Shown: piece by piece, positions 8,242 to 16,570 of the stretch
Layout of the letters: each line of letters starts with the position of its first letter
Numbering within the stretch: the first letter of the stretch is position 1
NCBI RefSeq assembly: GCF_004785935.1
Contig: NZ_SRRP01000001.1
Location: 682,001-746,000 of the forward strand
DNA length: 64,000 nucleotides
Reading direction: 5' to 3'
Origin: Streptococcus rubneri
GTDB lineage: Bacteria > Bacillota > Bacilli > Lactobacillales > Streptococcaceae
Notes under the pieces: model-generated
Databases searched by the model: none
What the model was told of the DNA's origin: nothing
The model's input: the letters and a program-made list of their open reading frames with translations, nothing else
Translations under genes and position numbers: made by a program

Positions 8242-9261
8242 ATGTTCACTAGTATTGTTTTAGGGTTTTATGCTCTTTTCTTTCTATCCTTATCTTTTAC
8301 TATCTATCTCTATATCAGACTTCTAGTTGCGGTCAGACAAAGGAAAGATGTCCCAAAATGGATCTACAAACTTGGCCAAGCTGTTCAAGGAAGAATTCAC
8401 GTTGACTATGAAGAAACCACTGATGCTAATGCCCTTAAAGAGATTCATTGGTTCTTGCTAATCTATTTAATCGTAAATCTACTCGTATTGGCTGGCTTCT
8501 ACTATCATGGTAATAGCTTTCCTCAAGCCATTTATGAATGTTTGAAAAAACAATTTTTTATCGTACTTGTTAGTATGGTTTTAAAAAGTATTGGGAAATT
8601 TATCGTATTAGCTATAAGAAAAAACTTTCAAAACAGTCATGCCTATGCATCAACCAACGCTTTTATCGGGACAGCTTTTTTAACGAGTTATGTTTTTATG
8701 TTTTGCATGATGATGAGTGGCCTTCCAGCTCAACCCGTTCCAGTAACCATTCAAGATACCACTGTCATTATCGGGGAGACCAAGGCTTCCGAGCTTTTAG
8801 ACCAAGGCTATACCTTTGGAGATAAAGGCGCAGAGAGCTCCATCACCAATCCCAAAAACGACCACTTCTACTACGGTCAGCTTCTCGAAGTCAAGCGGGA
8901 TAATCAGTCCTTTGGCTTTATGAGCCTTACCCCCACAGGTAAAGATACTGATCAGCTCAAAAACTGCATCATCACCTATTACAGATCACCTAAGGATAAC
9001 AAGCAACTAGAAGAAATTTCCATCAATCATGTCAAGCTAGCAAATCTCAAGCTCCAAGATTTTCAAACACGAAAATTAATCGATATCTTTGAAGTCAATC
9101 CAGCTGATTATGACGTCTCTGATAAGGATAACAACTTTATCCTAACCATCCAAACAGCAGATTACGACCTCTGGAAAAGATACCGTATTGAATCCAAGTT
9201 CAATTCAGATGGTTCGATTGATAGCTATGGAGTCAGAGCCCAACATAGCATGTGGGAATGA
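8242..9261 (+). CDS. Membrane protein, paralogue of 2791-3807
   Basis: A 339-residue protein with about four transmembrane segments in the first 175 residues (FTSIVLGFYALFFLSLSFTI; WFLLIYLIVNLLVLAGFY; FIVLVSMVLKSIGKFIVLA; FIGTAFLTSYVFMFCMMM). It has a C-terminal soluble domain starting IQDTTVIIGETKASELLDQGY, homologous to the domain of the protein at 2791-3807. It is transcribed divergently from the immunity-like cluster and is the only plus-strand gene in the first 17 kb. A TATAAT -10 lies about 50 bases upstream of the ATG. The function is unrecognised. Having paralogues at both ends of the cluster suggests tandem duplication with intervening gene gain. Confidence 0.7.
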   Translation: MFTSIVLGFYALFFLSLSFTIYLYIRLLVAVRQRKDVPKWIYKLGQAVQGRIHVDYEETTDANALKEIHWFLLIYLIVNLLVLAGFYYHGNSFPQAIYECLKKQFFIVLVSMVLKSIGKFIVLAIRKNFQNSHAYASTNAFIGTAFLTSYVFMFCMMMSGLPAQPVPVTIQDTTVIIGETKASELLDQGYTFGDKGAESSITNPKNDHFYYGQLLEVKRDNQSFGFMSLTPTGKDTDQLKNCIITYYRSPKDNKQLEEISINHVKLANLKLQDFQTRKLIDIFEVNPADYDVSDKDNNFILTIQTADYDLWKRYRIESKFNSDGSIDSYGVRAQHSMWE

Positions 9262-9291
9262 TTCACCATTTCCCCCTTTATCACATAAGCA

Positions 9292-10104
9292 TTAAACTGG
9301 AAAAATATCGTCGACAAGTTTATAGGTTTCGATGAATCGAAGGCCAGAGGAACCTTTATCTCTAGTGATTTCTTCATAAATATCTTCTAAATTTTGGGCA
9401 GGTGCCAACATCCAAAGACTAAAAGGTCTAAGTTTCACCTGTCCAATTTTTTCAATATTTTCTAATAATTGCCCTAAATCTTTGTGATTGAACCAGCAAT
9501 CTGTAACGAGAGCAAACTTTGTATTGTCCATCTTACAGGAGATTTGACTGGTCAAAAAACCATCGATGGAGGGCTTTTTTGTTTGTAAGAGGCGTGTGCA
9601 AGCCAAATGATACTCAAGCTTTCTAGGACTCTGCTCAACCATAGATAAAAAGACAAGACCATACTCATCTTGGAACTTAACAGTAAGGAGATCTCCTTCT
9701 TCAAAATAAGGTTTACGTTTAGTTTTGGCTTTAGTGACCTTTAGAGGTCTAGGATTTTCAGTTTGCAACTGGATAGCAAGTTTATCCAAGAACTTTTGCC
9801 TTTGCTTCAAAGCCTTTGAATCTATTTCCAACCAAAATGGATCAGCCCCTTTTTTGATAAGCTCCAAGGTTTTATCTCTGATATCGTCTGTCAGGTGACC
9901 AATCTTCCACAGTGAGTAGGCAAGAGCAGTCCAATAAATCTCTGTAAAAAAGTCTGTTTGACAGTAATCTTTCTCCGCATCGAGGATATCCTTGATAATA
10001 TTGCCTACATGATCACCATCTCTATAGCGACCAACTACCTCATTGTAAATGTCATACCCTTGATCACTGTCAATGATTTTAACGCCATCAATTGCCATTC
10101 TCAA
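9292..10104 (-). CDS. Hypothetical two-domain protein, immunity-like
   Basis: A soluble 270-residue protein. Residues 1-110 are helical (DQGYDIYNEVVGRYRDGDHV ... FFTEIYWTALAYSLWKIGHL) and resemble helical domains next to DUF4259-like immunity proteins. Residues 130-270 begin PYFEEGDLLTVKFQDEYGLV, the strand pattern that opens Imm26-type and related proteins. A basic linker (KVTKAKTKRKP) joins the halves. It has no signal or membrane segment. It converges on the plus-strand membrane protein with only 30 bases between stops. The immunity assignment is an inference from pattern and context. Confidence 0.55.
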   Translation of the reverse strand: MRMAIDGVKIIDSDQGYDIYNEVVGRYRDGDHVGNIIKDILDAEKDYCQTDFFTEIYWTALAYSLWKIGHLTDDIRDKTLELIKKGADPFWLEIDSKALKQRQKFLDKLAIQLQTENPRPLKVTKAKTKRKPYFEEGDLLTVKFQDEYGLVFLSMVEQSPRKLEYHLACTRLLQTKKPSIDGFLTSQISCKMDNTKFALVTDCWFNHKDLGQLLENIEKIGQVKLRPFSLWMLAPAQNLEDIYEEITRDKGSSGLRFIETYKLVDDIFPV

Positions 10105-10150
10105 CTCCTAATGCTCAATCGACATCTTATTGATAAATCTCAAAGCTTAT

Positions 10151-10404
10151 TTAATCTTATGCTTGTTCATTTTCTCTTGGAAAATATCTGTAAGAATTTG
10201 TCGCAATTCTTGAGCTTCCTTTTCAGGAAGTTGGCCTTCTTGTTCAGCTACAGCATACAACTCCGGATACTCGAGCGATACTCTCTTAACAGTACGTGTA
10301 ATAGCATGTTTTATAAAAAAAATGGAATCCGTTTAATCATATCTTGAGGAATTAATGCGATAATCTTATTTTACAAGATAGGTTTTCCAGATTTCCATTT
10401 TCAT
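10151..10404 (-). pseudogene. Frameshifted remnant of a small protein gene
   Basis: A good binding site (AAGGAGA) precedes ATG at 10404, which opens MKMEIWKTYLV and then stops. A second frame continues as KIIALIPQDMIKRIPFFL and stops. The third frame continues as KHAITRTVKRVSLEYPELY, then an acidic helix, ending EKMNKHKIK at 10151. Together the three frames read as one coherent protein of about 83 residues broken by two frameshifts, so this is a decayed gene. The family is not recognised. The 10405-10509 spacer downstream of the next gene holds nothing else I can support. Confidence 0.5.
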
Positions 10405-10509
10405 GATAGATATTTCTCCTTAAGAAGCTAGATAGTGCTAGATGTTTCTCTTTACTGCTCAATCCGTCTACTCAAGCAGTGGCATACACTCACAAAGAAC
10501 TTTGTTTGA

Positions 10510-11076
10510 CTATTGAATATCTTCCATCGCTTCTTTCACATATTCTTCGACATCTTCAATCTCTACAAACATTGGGTCTAAGTGACATAGGAAGTGCCAA
10601 TCTTCGGTGTCGCGTTTTCTGTAGACAATCGCTTCGCCGTCTTCACTTCCGAAAAAGCTTCTGTCAACTTCATACCCTTTGTTTTCTAGGAATGCTTTTG
10701 CCTTGCGGAAGTTAGATTCTCTGGCTTCGACATAAGCTTTCACTTCATCGTTATTCACGACATATGCATCGACTTTTGTAGCTCCTTCGATCATTTTATC
10801 GTTTTTAACGGATAGATTCGAAATTTCTTTCCAAATAATGTCCACATTTTCCTCAGAATTAAACGAAAATCTAGATAAAGGGACAATATTTCCATTGAAG
10901 ACAATCTCCATATAATCCGGTAGATTTTTTGGATTAAAATACTCCACATCAAAACTATCTTCTTTTTCTAAAGTATATCCCGGGATTTGCGCTACAAAGG
11001 CTCTTCCCTCTTCTAAAGAATCAAACGCGACTAAATCCTTTTGATAATCACCTTGATACAATTCCAATATAACCAT
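10510..11076 (-). CDS. Hypothetical acidic protein; degenerate second copy at 16376-16507
   Basis: A 188-residue soluble acidic protein starting MVILELYQGDYQKDLVAFDS and ending with an acidic helix (VEIEDVEEYVKEAMEDIQ). The central SRFSFNSEENVDIIWKEISN and YVEARESNFRKAKAFLENKG segments suggest an alpha/beta fold. It has no recognised domain. A truncated relative with an in-frame stop occurs 5.3 kb downstream, where the N-terminal 40 codons are still alignable (LELYQ, KDLVAF, SL-EG, GYTLE). The gene therefore belongs to a duplicated lineage of the cassette region. Function unknown. Confidence 0.6.
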   Translation of the reverse strand: MVILELYQGDYQKDLVAFDSLEEGRAFVAQIPGYTLEKEDSFDVEYFNPKNLPDYMEIVFNGNIVPLSRFSFNSEENVDIIWKEISNLSVKNDKMIEGATKVDAYVVNNDEVKAYVEARESNFRKAKAFLENKGYEVDRSFFGSEDGEAIVYRKRDTEDWHFLCHLDPMFVEIEDVEEYVKEAMEDIQ

Positions 11077-11122
11077 CGATAACCCTCCGTCATTCAGTAT
11101 CGGTCCGCATAACGCCTATCTA

Positions 11123-11977
11123 TTATTTTATTACAACCGTTTCTTCCCATCGTCTGAGCACATCTTTCAAAGGCTCATCTAGATAGGTATAGGCCTTGTC
11201 CTTTATCCAATCAGGGATTCCATAAGCTGCTTCGGCGATACTTCCTGTGATAGCAGCAAGAGTATCACTATCCCCACCAAGAGAAATCGCATTTCGAATA
11301 GCATCTTCAAAATCTGTACTTTCAAGAAAGGCAATGATGGCCTGAGGTACCGTATTCTGGCAAGTTTCATTAAAACGATAAGTAGGACGAATTTCATCTA
11401 GTGTTTGAGAAAGATTATATCCATACTCTTGCTCTATGTATTCCTTGATGAGTCTCTTGCACTCTGTAGGGTTATCGTTAATCGGTTTTCCATAGTCGCC
11501 ACTGTAACCTCCAAAGTAATAACGACACATAAAGATAGCATCAGACGTCGCCATAGCTCCTTTGACCCCCTCTGGATGGTTATGAGTCACCTCTGCAGAA
11601 AGTCGTGCAACTGCTCTTCTGGACGGCCAGGCTCCCGTTCGTGCACAGAAACTACAATCCATGGTCCAGGCACATGGAGAAACACGCATTGCTGAGCCAT
11701 TTCCAAAGCTATTATAAGGTTCTCGATCGTCGCCATCAATCCAATTCCCAAATCTAGCCCCGTAACCAGCATCGGGATACATTCTACCATATTTCTTCAT
11801 GGCATCAATAAAGTCATCCTTCTGACTACCGTTCATGATGGCTTCAGCAACAGCACAGGTCATTACCGTATCATCAGTGAAAAAACAATCCTCACGAAAT
11901 AATGGAAAGTCTTTCGTTTTAATGTTGCCCCATTCGTAAACAGAACCTACAATGTCTCCAACTATTGCCCCTAGCAT
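11123..11977 (-). CDS. ADP-ribosylglycohydrolase (DraG) family protein
   Basis: A 284-residue hydrolase of the DraG/ARH family, which removes ADP-ribose from proteins or small acceptors using a dinuclear Mg/Mn centre. The metal ligands are in place: GAIVGDIVGS at the N-terminus, FFTDDTVMT near residue 35, and GGDSDTLAAITG near residue 240. GNGSAMRVSP and VTHNHPEGVKGA are further family blocks. The gene opens a run of seven unrelated enzyme genes in one direction with short spacers. It may counter ADP-ribosylating toxins, nucleic-acid modification or a housekeeping substrate; the sequence does not say which. Confidence 0.9.
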   Translation of the reverse strand: MLGAIVGDIVGSVYEWGNIKTKDFPLFREDCFFTDDTVMTCAVAEAIMNGSQKDDFIDAMKKYGRMYPDAGYGARFGNWIDGDDREPYNSFGNGSAMRVSPCAWTMDCSFCARTGAWPSRRAVARLSAEVTHNHPEGVKGAMATSDAIFMCRYYFGGYSGDYGKPINDNPTECKRLIKEYIEQEYGYNLSQTLDEIRPTYRFNETCQNTVPQAIIAFLESTDFEDAIRNAISLGGDSDTLAAITGSIAEAAYGIPDWIKDKAYTYLDEPLKDVLRRWEETVVIK

Positions 11978-11998
11978 AAGATTTCTCCTTACAGCATA

Positions 11999-12784
11999 TC
12001 AGATTTCCAATGGGTCGCTCTTTAAAAATGGTACCACCAACTCAATCCACTCTTGAGGCAGATAAGCTGATAAATAGCCGTGGTTATAGCCCTTTGCTTC
12101 ATACAGGATCGTATTGGGATGGAGCTGCAGAAATAATTTTGCCGATGCTTTCACACAGTTCATTTCTTTTTCACCATAGATATACAGAACCTTGGCCTTG
12201 CTAGTAGAAATTGTATCCTTGAGCTTGTAACGCCCCATATAGGTTTTGTAAATAGTCACTAATGTTTTGATAGGCGTCCTTGGCAGATCCTCCAAATAAT
12301 AAGCTTTTATCTCCTCTGGATAAGCCAGTTTAGGATAGAGTTTGTTCATCATGCTTAACTGGAGTTTACAAGAGAATTTACTGAACATCAGTTTGCCAAA
12401 TAGGGACACTAGAAAGATGCTGAGTTTAGCTAACCTTGGTTGAGGAATACAGAGGCTTCCATCTATAATGGCCTTCTCAGCTATCTCGCTGTCTAAGGAC
12501 AAAAGCTCCATAGCAATTTGACCACCAAGTGAAACACCACTAATCGCAAACAACTTTCCACCACAATTCTCTTTGATATAGTCCAAGATTTCCAAGGCAG
12601 AATCTTCCGTAGAAACATAATCAAGTTGATATTCTTCGCCGTGGCCATTCAAAGTAGGTAAAATAACACGGTATTCTTCTGACAAGAATCGTGCTTGGCG
12701 AAGATAGTTCCACCAAGAACTACCACCGCCATGTATCAGCAAGATAGGAGGCAAATTCTTATCACCAAATTCATGGAATTTCAT
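11999..12784 (-). CDS. Alpha/beta hydrolase
   Basis: A 261-residue cytoplasmic alpha/beta-hydrolase fold enzyme. The oxyanion segment ILLIHGGGSSWW is near residue 15, the nucleophile elbow GVSLGGQ near residue 100, an acid-bearing strand KVLYIYGEKEMN near residue 210, and the catalytic histidine in GYNHGYLSAY near residue 240. A helical cap of about 60 residues lies between. The substrate is unknown. It follows the ADP-ribosylglycohydrolase gene with a 21-base gap, so co-transcription is likely. Confidence 0.85.
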   Translation of the reverse strand: MKFHEFGDKNLPPILLIHGGGSSWWNYLRQARFLSEEYRVILPTLNGHGEEYQLDYVSTEDSALEILDYIKENCGGKLFAISGVSLGGQIAMELLSLDSEIAEKAIIDGSLCIPQPRLAKLSIFLVSLFGKLMFSKFSCKLQLSMMNKLYPKLAYPEEIKAYYLEDLPRTPIKTLVTIYKTYMGRYKLKDTISTSKAKVLYIYGEKEMNCVKASAKLFLQLHPNTILYEAKGYNHGYLSAYLPQEWIELVVPFLKSDPLEI

Positions 12785-12913
12785 GTTTAAACTCCTTACT
12801 GTAAGACTTTAACTCGTAGGGATAAAAATCATCTGTTTTAAAGATAGTTAGATATATTTGAAATTGAGCAAATAATCCTGACGTTTCTTCAAATTGATAT
12901 TTAAGCTCTTTTA

Positions 12914-13795
12914 TTATTCAGCCTTTTTCTCAATCAAATACCAACTAGGAATGATTTGCTCCATATTATCATACCATTCTAAAATTTCCTTAGCTTGATG
13001 TTGCATTACTGCTATTTCTTCGATTCCGTAAGGAACAGACCATGGCAGAGCACCAACTATGTTATTTATAATATAGATAGCAAGAAGTTTCCAAAATAAA
13101 TCTGGAACCTTACCATCAAAATATCCATCTATCATACCAGATGAAAAAGAAGGCGAAACTTGAGCGGACCACACAATGCGATTGAACTCCTCCCAAGGAT
13201 CTCCAAGATCAAATCGATCAAAGTCAATGACATAAATTTCTCCATCTTCACCAATCATGAAATTTCCGATATGATAATCTCCATGTTGGAAAACCTGAGG
13301 TCTGTCTTTTAACAATTCTCGATTTGCATTTAAATAATCAATAAAAATCTGACCATTTTCGTATTGAACGGGGCATTCTTTGTATTTTTTGATTTTGTCA
13401 TCAATTTTACGATTAAAAAAGGATTCCCAATCTTCACGAACTTCTGTAACAGGAAGTGAATGAATTTTTTGAAGGATTCTTCCTGCTTTTACTCCGTAAG
13501 TGTATTGTTGTTCTTTCGAAACAATTAAAATGGTTTCTCTTGCATCTTTCCCGTCTATCCATTCGTGTAAAGAGTGTACCTCGTCATCGCAGAGTTCTAT
13601 GCTAATCGGTTTACACATAGGAACTCCAAGAGAAGCTACTTTCTCCATCATATCAAATTCAAATTTTTTAGAATCTAACTTATCCTTATCAGAAACACGC
13701 AAGAAATATTTTTGCTGATTTTGATCTGTCACACAATATTTTTTATCATCTGACCAGCCTTTATTTATGGCTATCTTACTACTAAAATCCATCAA
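12914..13795 (-). CDS. Aminoglycoside phosphotransferase-like kinase (APH family)
   Basis: A 293-residue kinase of the APH/choline-kinase fold. It has the N-lobe lysine strand (QQKYFLRVSDKDK), the Brenner catalytic loop HGDYHIGNFM near residue 190 and the metal-binding IDFDRFDLGDPWEEF. Members phosphorylate aminoglycosides, macrolides or small metabolites. This one resembles the many uncharacterised Firmicute APH paralogues more than a named resistance enzyme. It sits close to an AAC(6')-like acetyltransferase, so an antibiotic-modifying role deserves a test, but homology alone is insufficient. Confidence 0.85.
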   Translation of the reverse strand: MMDFSSKIAINKGWSDDKKYCVTDQNQQKYFLRVSDKDKLDSKKFEFDMMEKVASLGVPMCKPISIELCDDEVHSLHEWIDGKDARETILIVSKEQQYTYGVKAGRILQKIHSLPVTEVREDWESFFNRKIDDKIKKYKECPVQYENGQIFIDYLNANRELLKDRPQVFQHGDYHIGNFMIGEDGEIYVIDFDRFDLGDPWEEFNRIVWSAQVSPSFSSGMIDGYFDGKVPDLFWKLLAIYIINNIVGALPWSVPYGIEEIAVMQHQAKEILEWYDNMEQIIPSWYLIEKKAE

Positions 13796-13898
13796 GCACT
13801 CTCCGATTCACTTTCCAACACTTCTTGCAGTTTTTACTAGTAACCCATCCAGTTCGTCTACACTTTAGTCACCTAGATCAAGATTTAGATAATGAAAA

Positions 13899-14507
13899 CT
13901 AGTCAATTTTCTCTGTTATGTTTCCAAGTTTATCCAATACAAGACAGGAATGATCATTTAGTGGAATTATGGGAACATTAACGAGTTCTTCAGCTCTATC
14001 CTTATTAGCTTTATCATTCCAGGAATCATAATGGACACTAATTAAAAATTGACTAAAAAGTCCTAATCCATTTTTTATCTTTATCTGATGATCTACATTA
14101 TCATTAGGTGAGACATAGACTTTTTCTCCTAATAATAGGGCTCCTGCAGAAAATCCCATAACTTTCACCCCTTTATTCAACATACGATCGATATAATTTT
14201 TGAACTCCTGATTGACATAAGTAGCTAGATACTTTTCCGTATTTCCACCACCGATAATAATTAGATCAGCATCTAGATAGCTATCAAAATTAATCTGCTC
14301 AGTGTCCAAGAGTAAGTAATCAGTGTTTAGGTTAGAAAAATGGCTTCGGAAAACTTCCGTGTACTTTTTCATATACGGTTCCCAATTTTCTCGATAAACT
14401 GTAAAAATGACAATTCTTTCGATCTTCCTTGATGACACAATTTTATTAACAATCGTATGGTTCTTTATCGGCGGATTTCCACCCATCAAAAAAATTTGTA
14501 CGTCCAA
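13899..14507 (-). CDS. S51 peptidase / class I glutamine amidotransferase-like protein
   Basis: A 202-residue protein with the peptidase E fold. Near residue 84 is the glycine-rich IIIGGGNTEKYL, and near residue 115 the nucleophile serine elbow MGFSAGALLLGE, followed by YVSPNDN and a late DHSCLVL strand. Classical peptidase E cleaves Asp-Xaa dipeptides, but many Firmicute relatives are uncharacterised. It has no signal peptide and is expected to be cytoplasmic. It lies in the same direction as its neighbours with short spacers. Confidence 0.82.
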   Translation of the reverse strand: MDVQIFLMGGNPPIKNHTIVNKIVSSRKIERIVIFTVYRENWEPYMKKYTEVFRSHFSNLNTDYLLLDTEQINFDSYLDADLIIIGGGNTEKYLATYVNQEFKNYIDRMLNKGVKVMGFSAGALLLGEKVYVSPNDNVDHQIKIKNGLGLFSQFLISVHYDSWNDKANKDRAEELVNVPIIPLNDHSCLVLDKLGNITEKID

Positions 14508-14554
14508 TCTTTCACACTTCCTAAAGATACATAAATTTTGACTACGTTCTGAAA

Positions 14555-14983
14555 TTATAATTTCTTCTTAAAATGAATAATTCTATTTGCCTCCTGAAAT
14601 CCAATATTGAGATGAAATCTTATAGAATCCGTATTCGTTAAAGTACAGTCACTTGCAAATTCCTTACATCCTTTATTTTTCGCCCATTCCTCACATTTTT
14701 TACAGAGATTTTTAGCAATATCCTTTAAACGATATTCCTCGTCGACAATAATCCCTTCTAAGTATCCAACAGGACTATATTTACAACCTTCAACATAATC
14801 AAATCTGAGTGAACATAGTGCTAGACCTACAATTGTGTCACCTTCAACTTCAGTAAAGATTGCAGTATTTTTGCCATTCGTATATTTTTTTACTTCATCA
14901 ATAGCTTCTTTATCGGTCAATTGGGGCCATAATTGTTTCATTAGTTTAGCCGTTTTTATAGAATCTTTTGTTATTCCATCCAT
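14555..14983 (-). CDS. GNAT acetyltransferase resembling AAC(6')
   Basis: A 142-residue GNAT N-acetyltransferase. It aligns along its length, from memory, with the Acinetobacter-type AAC(6')-I enzymes: LCSLRFDYVEGCKYSPVGYL corresponds to their beta-strand pair, EGIIVDEEYRLKDIAKNLCK to the acetyl-CoA loop, and WAKNKGCKEFASDCTL plus GFQEANRIIHFKKKL to the C-terminal half. That family acetylates the 6' amine of kanamycin and tobramycin. Whether this protein acts on aminoglycosides is not shown, but the resemblance is closer than to generic GNATs. Confidence 0.78.
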   Translation of the reverse strand: MDGITKDSIKTAKLMKQLWPQLTDKEAIDEVKKYTNGKNTAIFTEVEGDTIVGLALCSLRFDYVEGCKYSPVGYLEGIIVDEEYRLKDIAKNLCKKCEEWAKNKGCKEFASDCTLTNTDSIRFHLNIGFQEANRIIHFKKKL

Positions 14984-15120
14984 ATTGATGTTCCTCCGCG
15001 AATTACAAGCAAATGTTACGAATCATGCTGTTACTTTGTTACTCATTGATTGATACCAATACCATCCCCTTCTACTTTTCGACTGTCTCAGATTGGAAGA
15101 GCAGTGGTACGACCTCAACA

Positions 15121-15220
15121 TGAAACGAGCGAACACTAATTATGCTAGGTAGTCTTGTCTGTTCTATAAACTTTTTGACGATAGCATAAGGTTATCGTTA
15201 AATGGTATTACCTAGATAAA
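15121..15220. repeat. Intergenic repeat, copy 1 of 2
   Basis: This roughly 100-base block shares with 16571-16684 the ordered elements AAACGAG-GAACACTAA-TATG, TGTCTG, TCTATA, GACGATAGCATAAGGTTATC and TATTACCT. The core is an inverted repeat (arms around CGATA and TATCG with loop GCATAAGGT). It lies between the acetyltransferase and TfoX-N genes. It may be a trace of segmental duplication, a small mobile repeat or a recombination site. It is not a BOX or RUP element that I recognise. Confidence 0.6.
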
Positions 15221-15231
15221 CTGAGATTTTA

Positions 15232-15552
15232 TTATTTCTTTTTCTTTGGTTTTGGTGCAGGTAACTCATCATACATTGAATTGAATAAGCCGGTTAAATA
15301 TTCTTTGTTGTCAACATTATCCACCAATAGCATTTCCTTTGCACCTTCATACGGCAATTCGTATTCTACATTCGGCATATACGCAATTGCAGATTTGACA
15401 GGCTTCACTAAAAATCTATCATCATAAATTCCACCCATGATTTTCCCTCGATAATAAATTATATATTCACCCATCATTGCTCTATATGATATTTCTTCCA
15501 ACTCGGACAATTGTTCTAAAATGAAATCTAAATATTCTTTACTTGAAGCCAT
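15232..15552 (-). CDS. TfoX N-terminal domain protein
   Basis: A 106-residue protein consisting only of the TfoX/Sxy N-terminal domain: SYRAMMGEYIIYYRGKIMGG, IYDDRFLVKPV and LPYEGAKEMLLVD, ending in a lysine tail (PKPKKKK). In gamma-proteobacteria the full-length protein regulates competence. The stand-alone domain in Firmicutes has no established role, and no competence function should be inferred. The lysine tail may bind nucleic acid. Confidence 0.85.
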   Translation of the reverse strand: MASSKEYLDFILEQLSELEEISYRAMMGEYIIYYRGKIMGGIYDDRFLVKPVKSAIAYMPNVEYELPYEGAKEMLLVDNVDNKEYLTGLFNSMYDELPAPKPKKKK

Positions 15553-15573
15553 TTTTGCTATCTCCCTTAATTA

Positions 15574-15729
15574 CTAAAATTTCAATAGTCCATTTTCATC
15601 AAATTGAAAATTGGGTCTCCAAGAAACTTCTCAATAATATCCATCTAAATCCGAAAAATATGCGTGATATCCACCCCAGAAAAGTCCCTGTGGCTCTTTT
15701 ACAATTTTTCCACCTGCTTTTTATTACTA
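15574..15729 (-). pseudogene. VOC/glyoxalase-family C-terminal remnant
   Basis: The minus strand reads AGGKIVKEPQGLFWGGYHAY, then FSDLDGYY, a TGA where family members have Trp, then EVSWRPNFQFDENGLLKF and a stop. This is the C-terminal third of a vicinal-oxygen-chelate protein (typical ending GYYWEVAWNP). There is no N-terminal half upstream, because in-frame stops occur directly before it. The remnant is therefore both truncated and nonsense-mutated. The rest of 15730-15833 holds nothing I can support. Confidence 0.75.
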
Positions 15730-15833
15730 ATTCTAGTACTCGCAAATATAGTAGAAATTAAATAAGCAATAAAAATGATAATAAAAATAACATAGCAGCC
15801 AGTCTTACAACTTACTACTTTTCATATGATAAT

Positions 15834-16325
15834 TTACAAATGTCTTTCCAACCACTCGATCTTTTTAAAATCCTTATTGTCATTGTGATCATTTCGATAG
15901 GAGTCTTGAGAAGAAGCTTTGTAAATACTTAGATACTGCTCCAGACTTGGAAGACGAAAAGTGATGCCTTCAATGTGAATAAGCTCTATATCCGATTCCG
16001 AAACTCCTGCAAAATCAGGTAAGGAATCGATACTTCCAAATTCAACACTCACTCTATCCTTTTGGAATTCATGCTCATGAATGTCTATTAAGACGTAGCC
16101 TAAGTCTTTCATCACTTTCATTATCTTGTCCCAGTCATAAATTCTGAGATGATCAGGTGCTTCCCAACCTCTAGGGTCACCAGGCACATGAATGTCAATG
16201 TCAGACGGCTCCCAATTTTCTTTCGTTCTAAACTCCAATCCCAAAGAACCCATCAGTGTTGGTGTAATTCCGACTCGATTTAAATGGAAACAAATGGTTT
16301 TAAATTCTTCAAATAAGAGACTCAT
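15834..16325 (-). CDS. Nucleotidyltransferase-fold protein
   Basis: A 163-residue protein with the minimal nucleotidyltransferase pattern: LMGSLGLEFRTKENWEPSDI supplies the Gly-Ser, followed at the right distance by the SDIDIHV carboxylates. A third acidic strand (KDRVSVEFGSID) comes later. Homologues in streptococci are usually annotated only as hypothetical, or wrongly as phosphoribosylanthranilate isomerase. It is a soluble single domain without an obvious HEPN partner next door, so a MNT-HEPN toxin-antitoxin pair is not supported. Confidence 0.65.
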   Translation of the reverse strand: MSLLFEEFKTICFHLNRVGITPTLMGSLGLEFRTKENWEPSDIDIHVPGDPRGWEAPDHLRIYDWDKIMKVMKDLGYVLIDIHEHEFQKDRVSVEFGSIDSLPDFAGVSESDIELIHIEGITFRLPSLEQYLSIYKASSQDSYRNDHNDNKDFKKIEWLERHL

Positions 16326-16375
16326 GTTTATTCTAAACCTTTCATCTAACTGTTCGTTATTTCTACTTTATTACC

Positions 16376-16507
16376 TTAAACAAAATCACCTTCATTTTCT
16401 AGAGTATATCCAGTTGTTTAGGATACAAATTCTTTTCCTTCTTTTAAGGACCCAAATGCGACTAGATCTTTATAAGAAGGATTTTGATATAATTCCAACA
16501 TATACAT
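16376..16507 (-). pseudogene. Truncated relative of the gene at 10510-11076
   Basis: From ATG at 16507 the frame reads MYMLELYQNPSYKDLVAFGS, LKEGKEFVS, a stop, then TTGYTLENEGDFV and a second stop. It aligns with the first 43 residues of the protein at 10510-11076 (LELYQ, KDLVAF, EGYTLE pattern). The remaining 140 codons are missing. It shows that the cassette region carried two copies of this gene. Confidence 0.75.
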
Positions 16508-16531
16508 CTCTAGTCCTTCTGATTTTTGAAC

Positions 16532-16565
16532 GATTATCCACATGTCACTAACAAACTCACACACT
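16532..16565. repeat. 34-bp repeat, second copy of the recombinase-junction sequence
   Basis: This segment matches 17966-17999 at 30 of 34 positions (GATTATC-AC-T-T then CACTAACAAACT and ACACACT). The other copy is where the rlmD remnant meets the serine recombinase gene. This one lies next to the decayed gene at 16376-16507. It may be a half-site left by an earlier, related insertion. Confidence 0.55.
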
Positions 16566-16570
16566 ATACG

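Noticed and set aside
15232-15552. A competence regulator (full TfoX/Sxy)
   Set aside because: Only the N-terminal domain is present, and streptococcal competence does not use TfoX.
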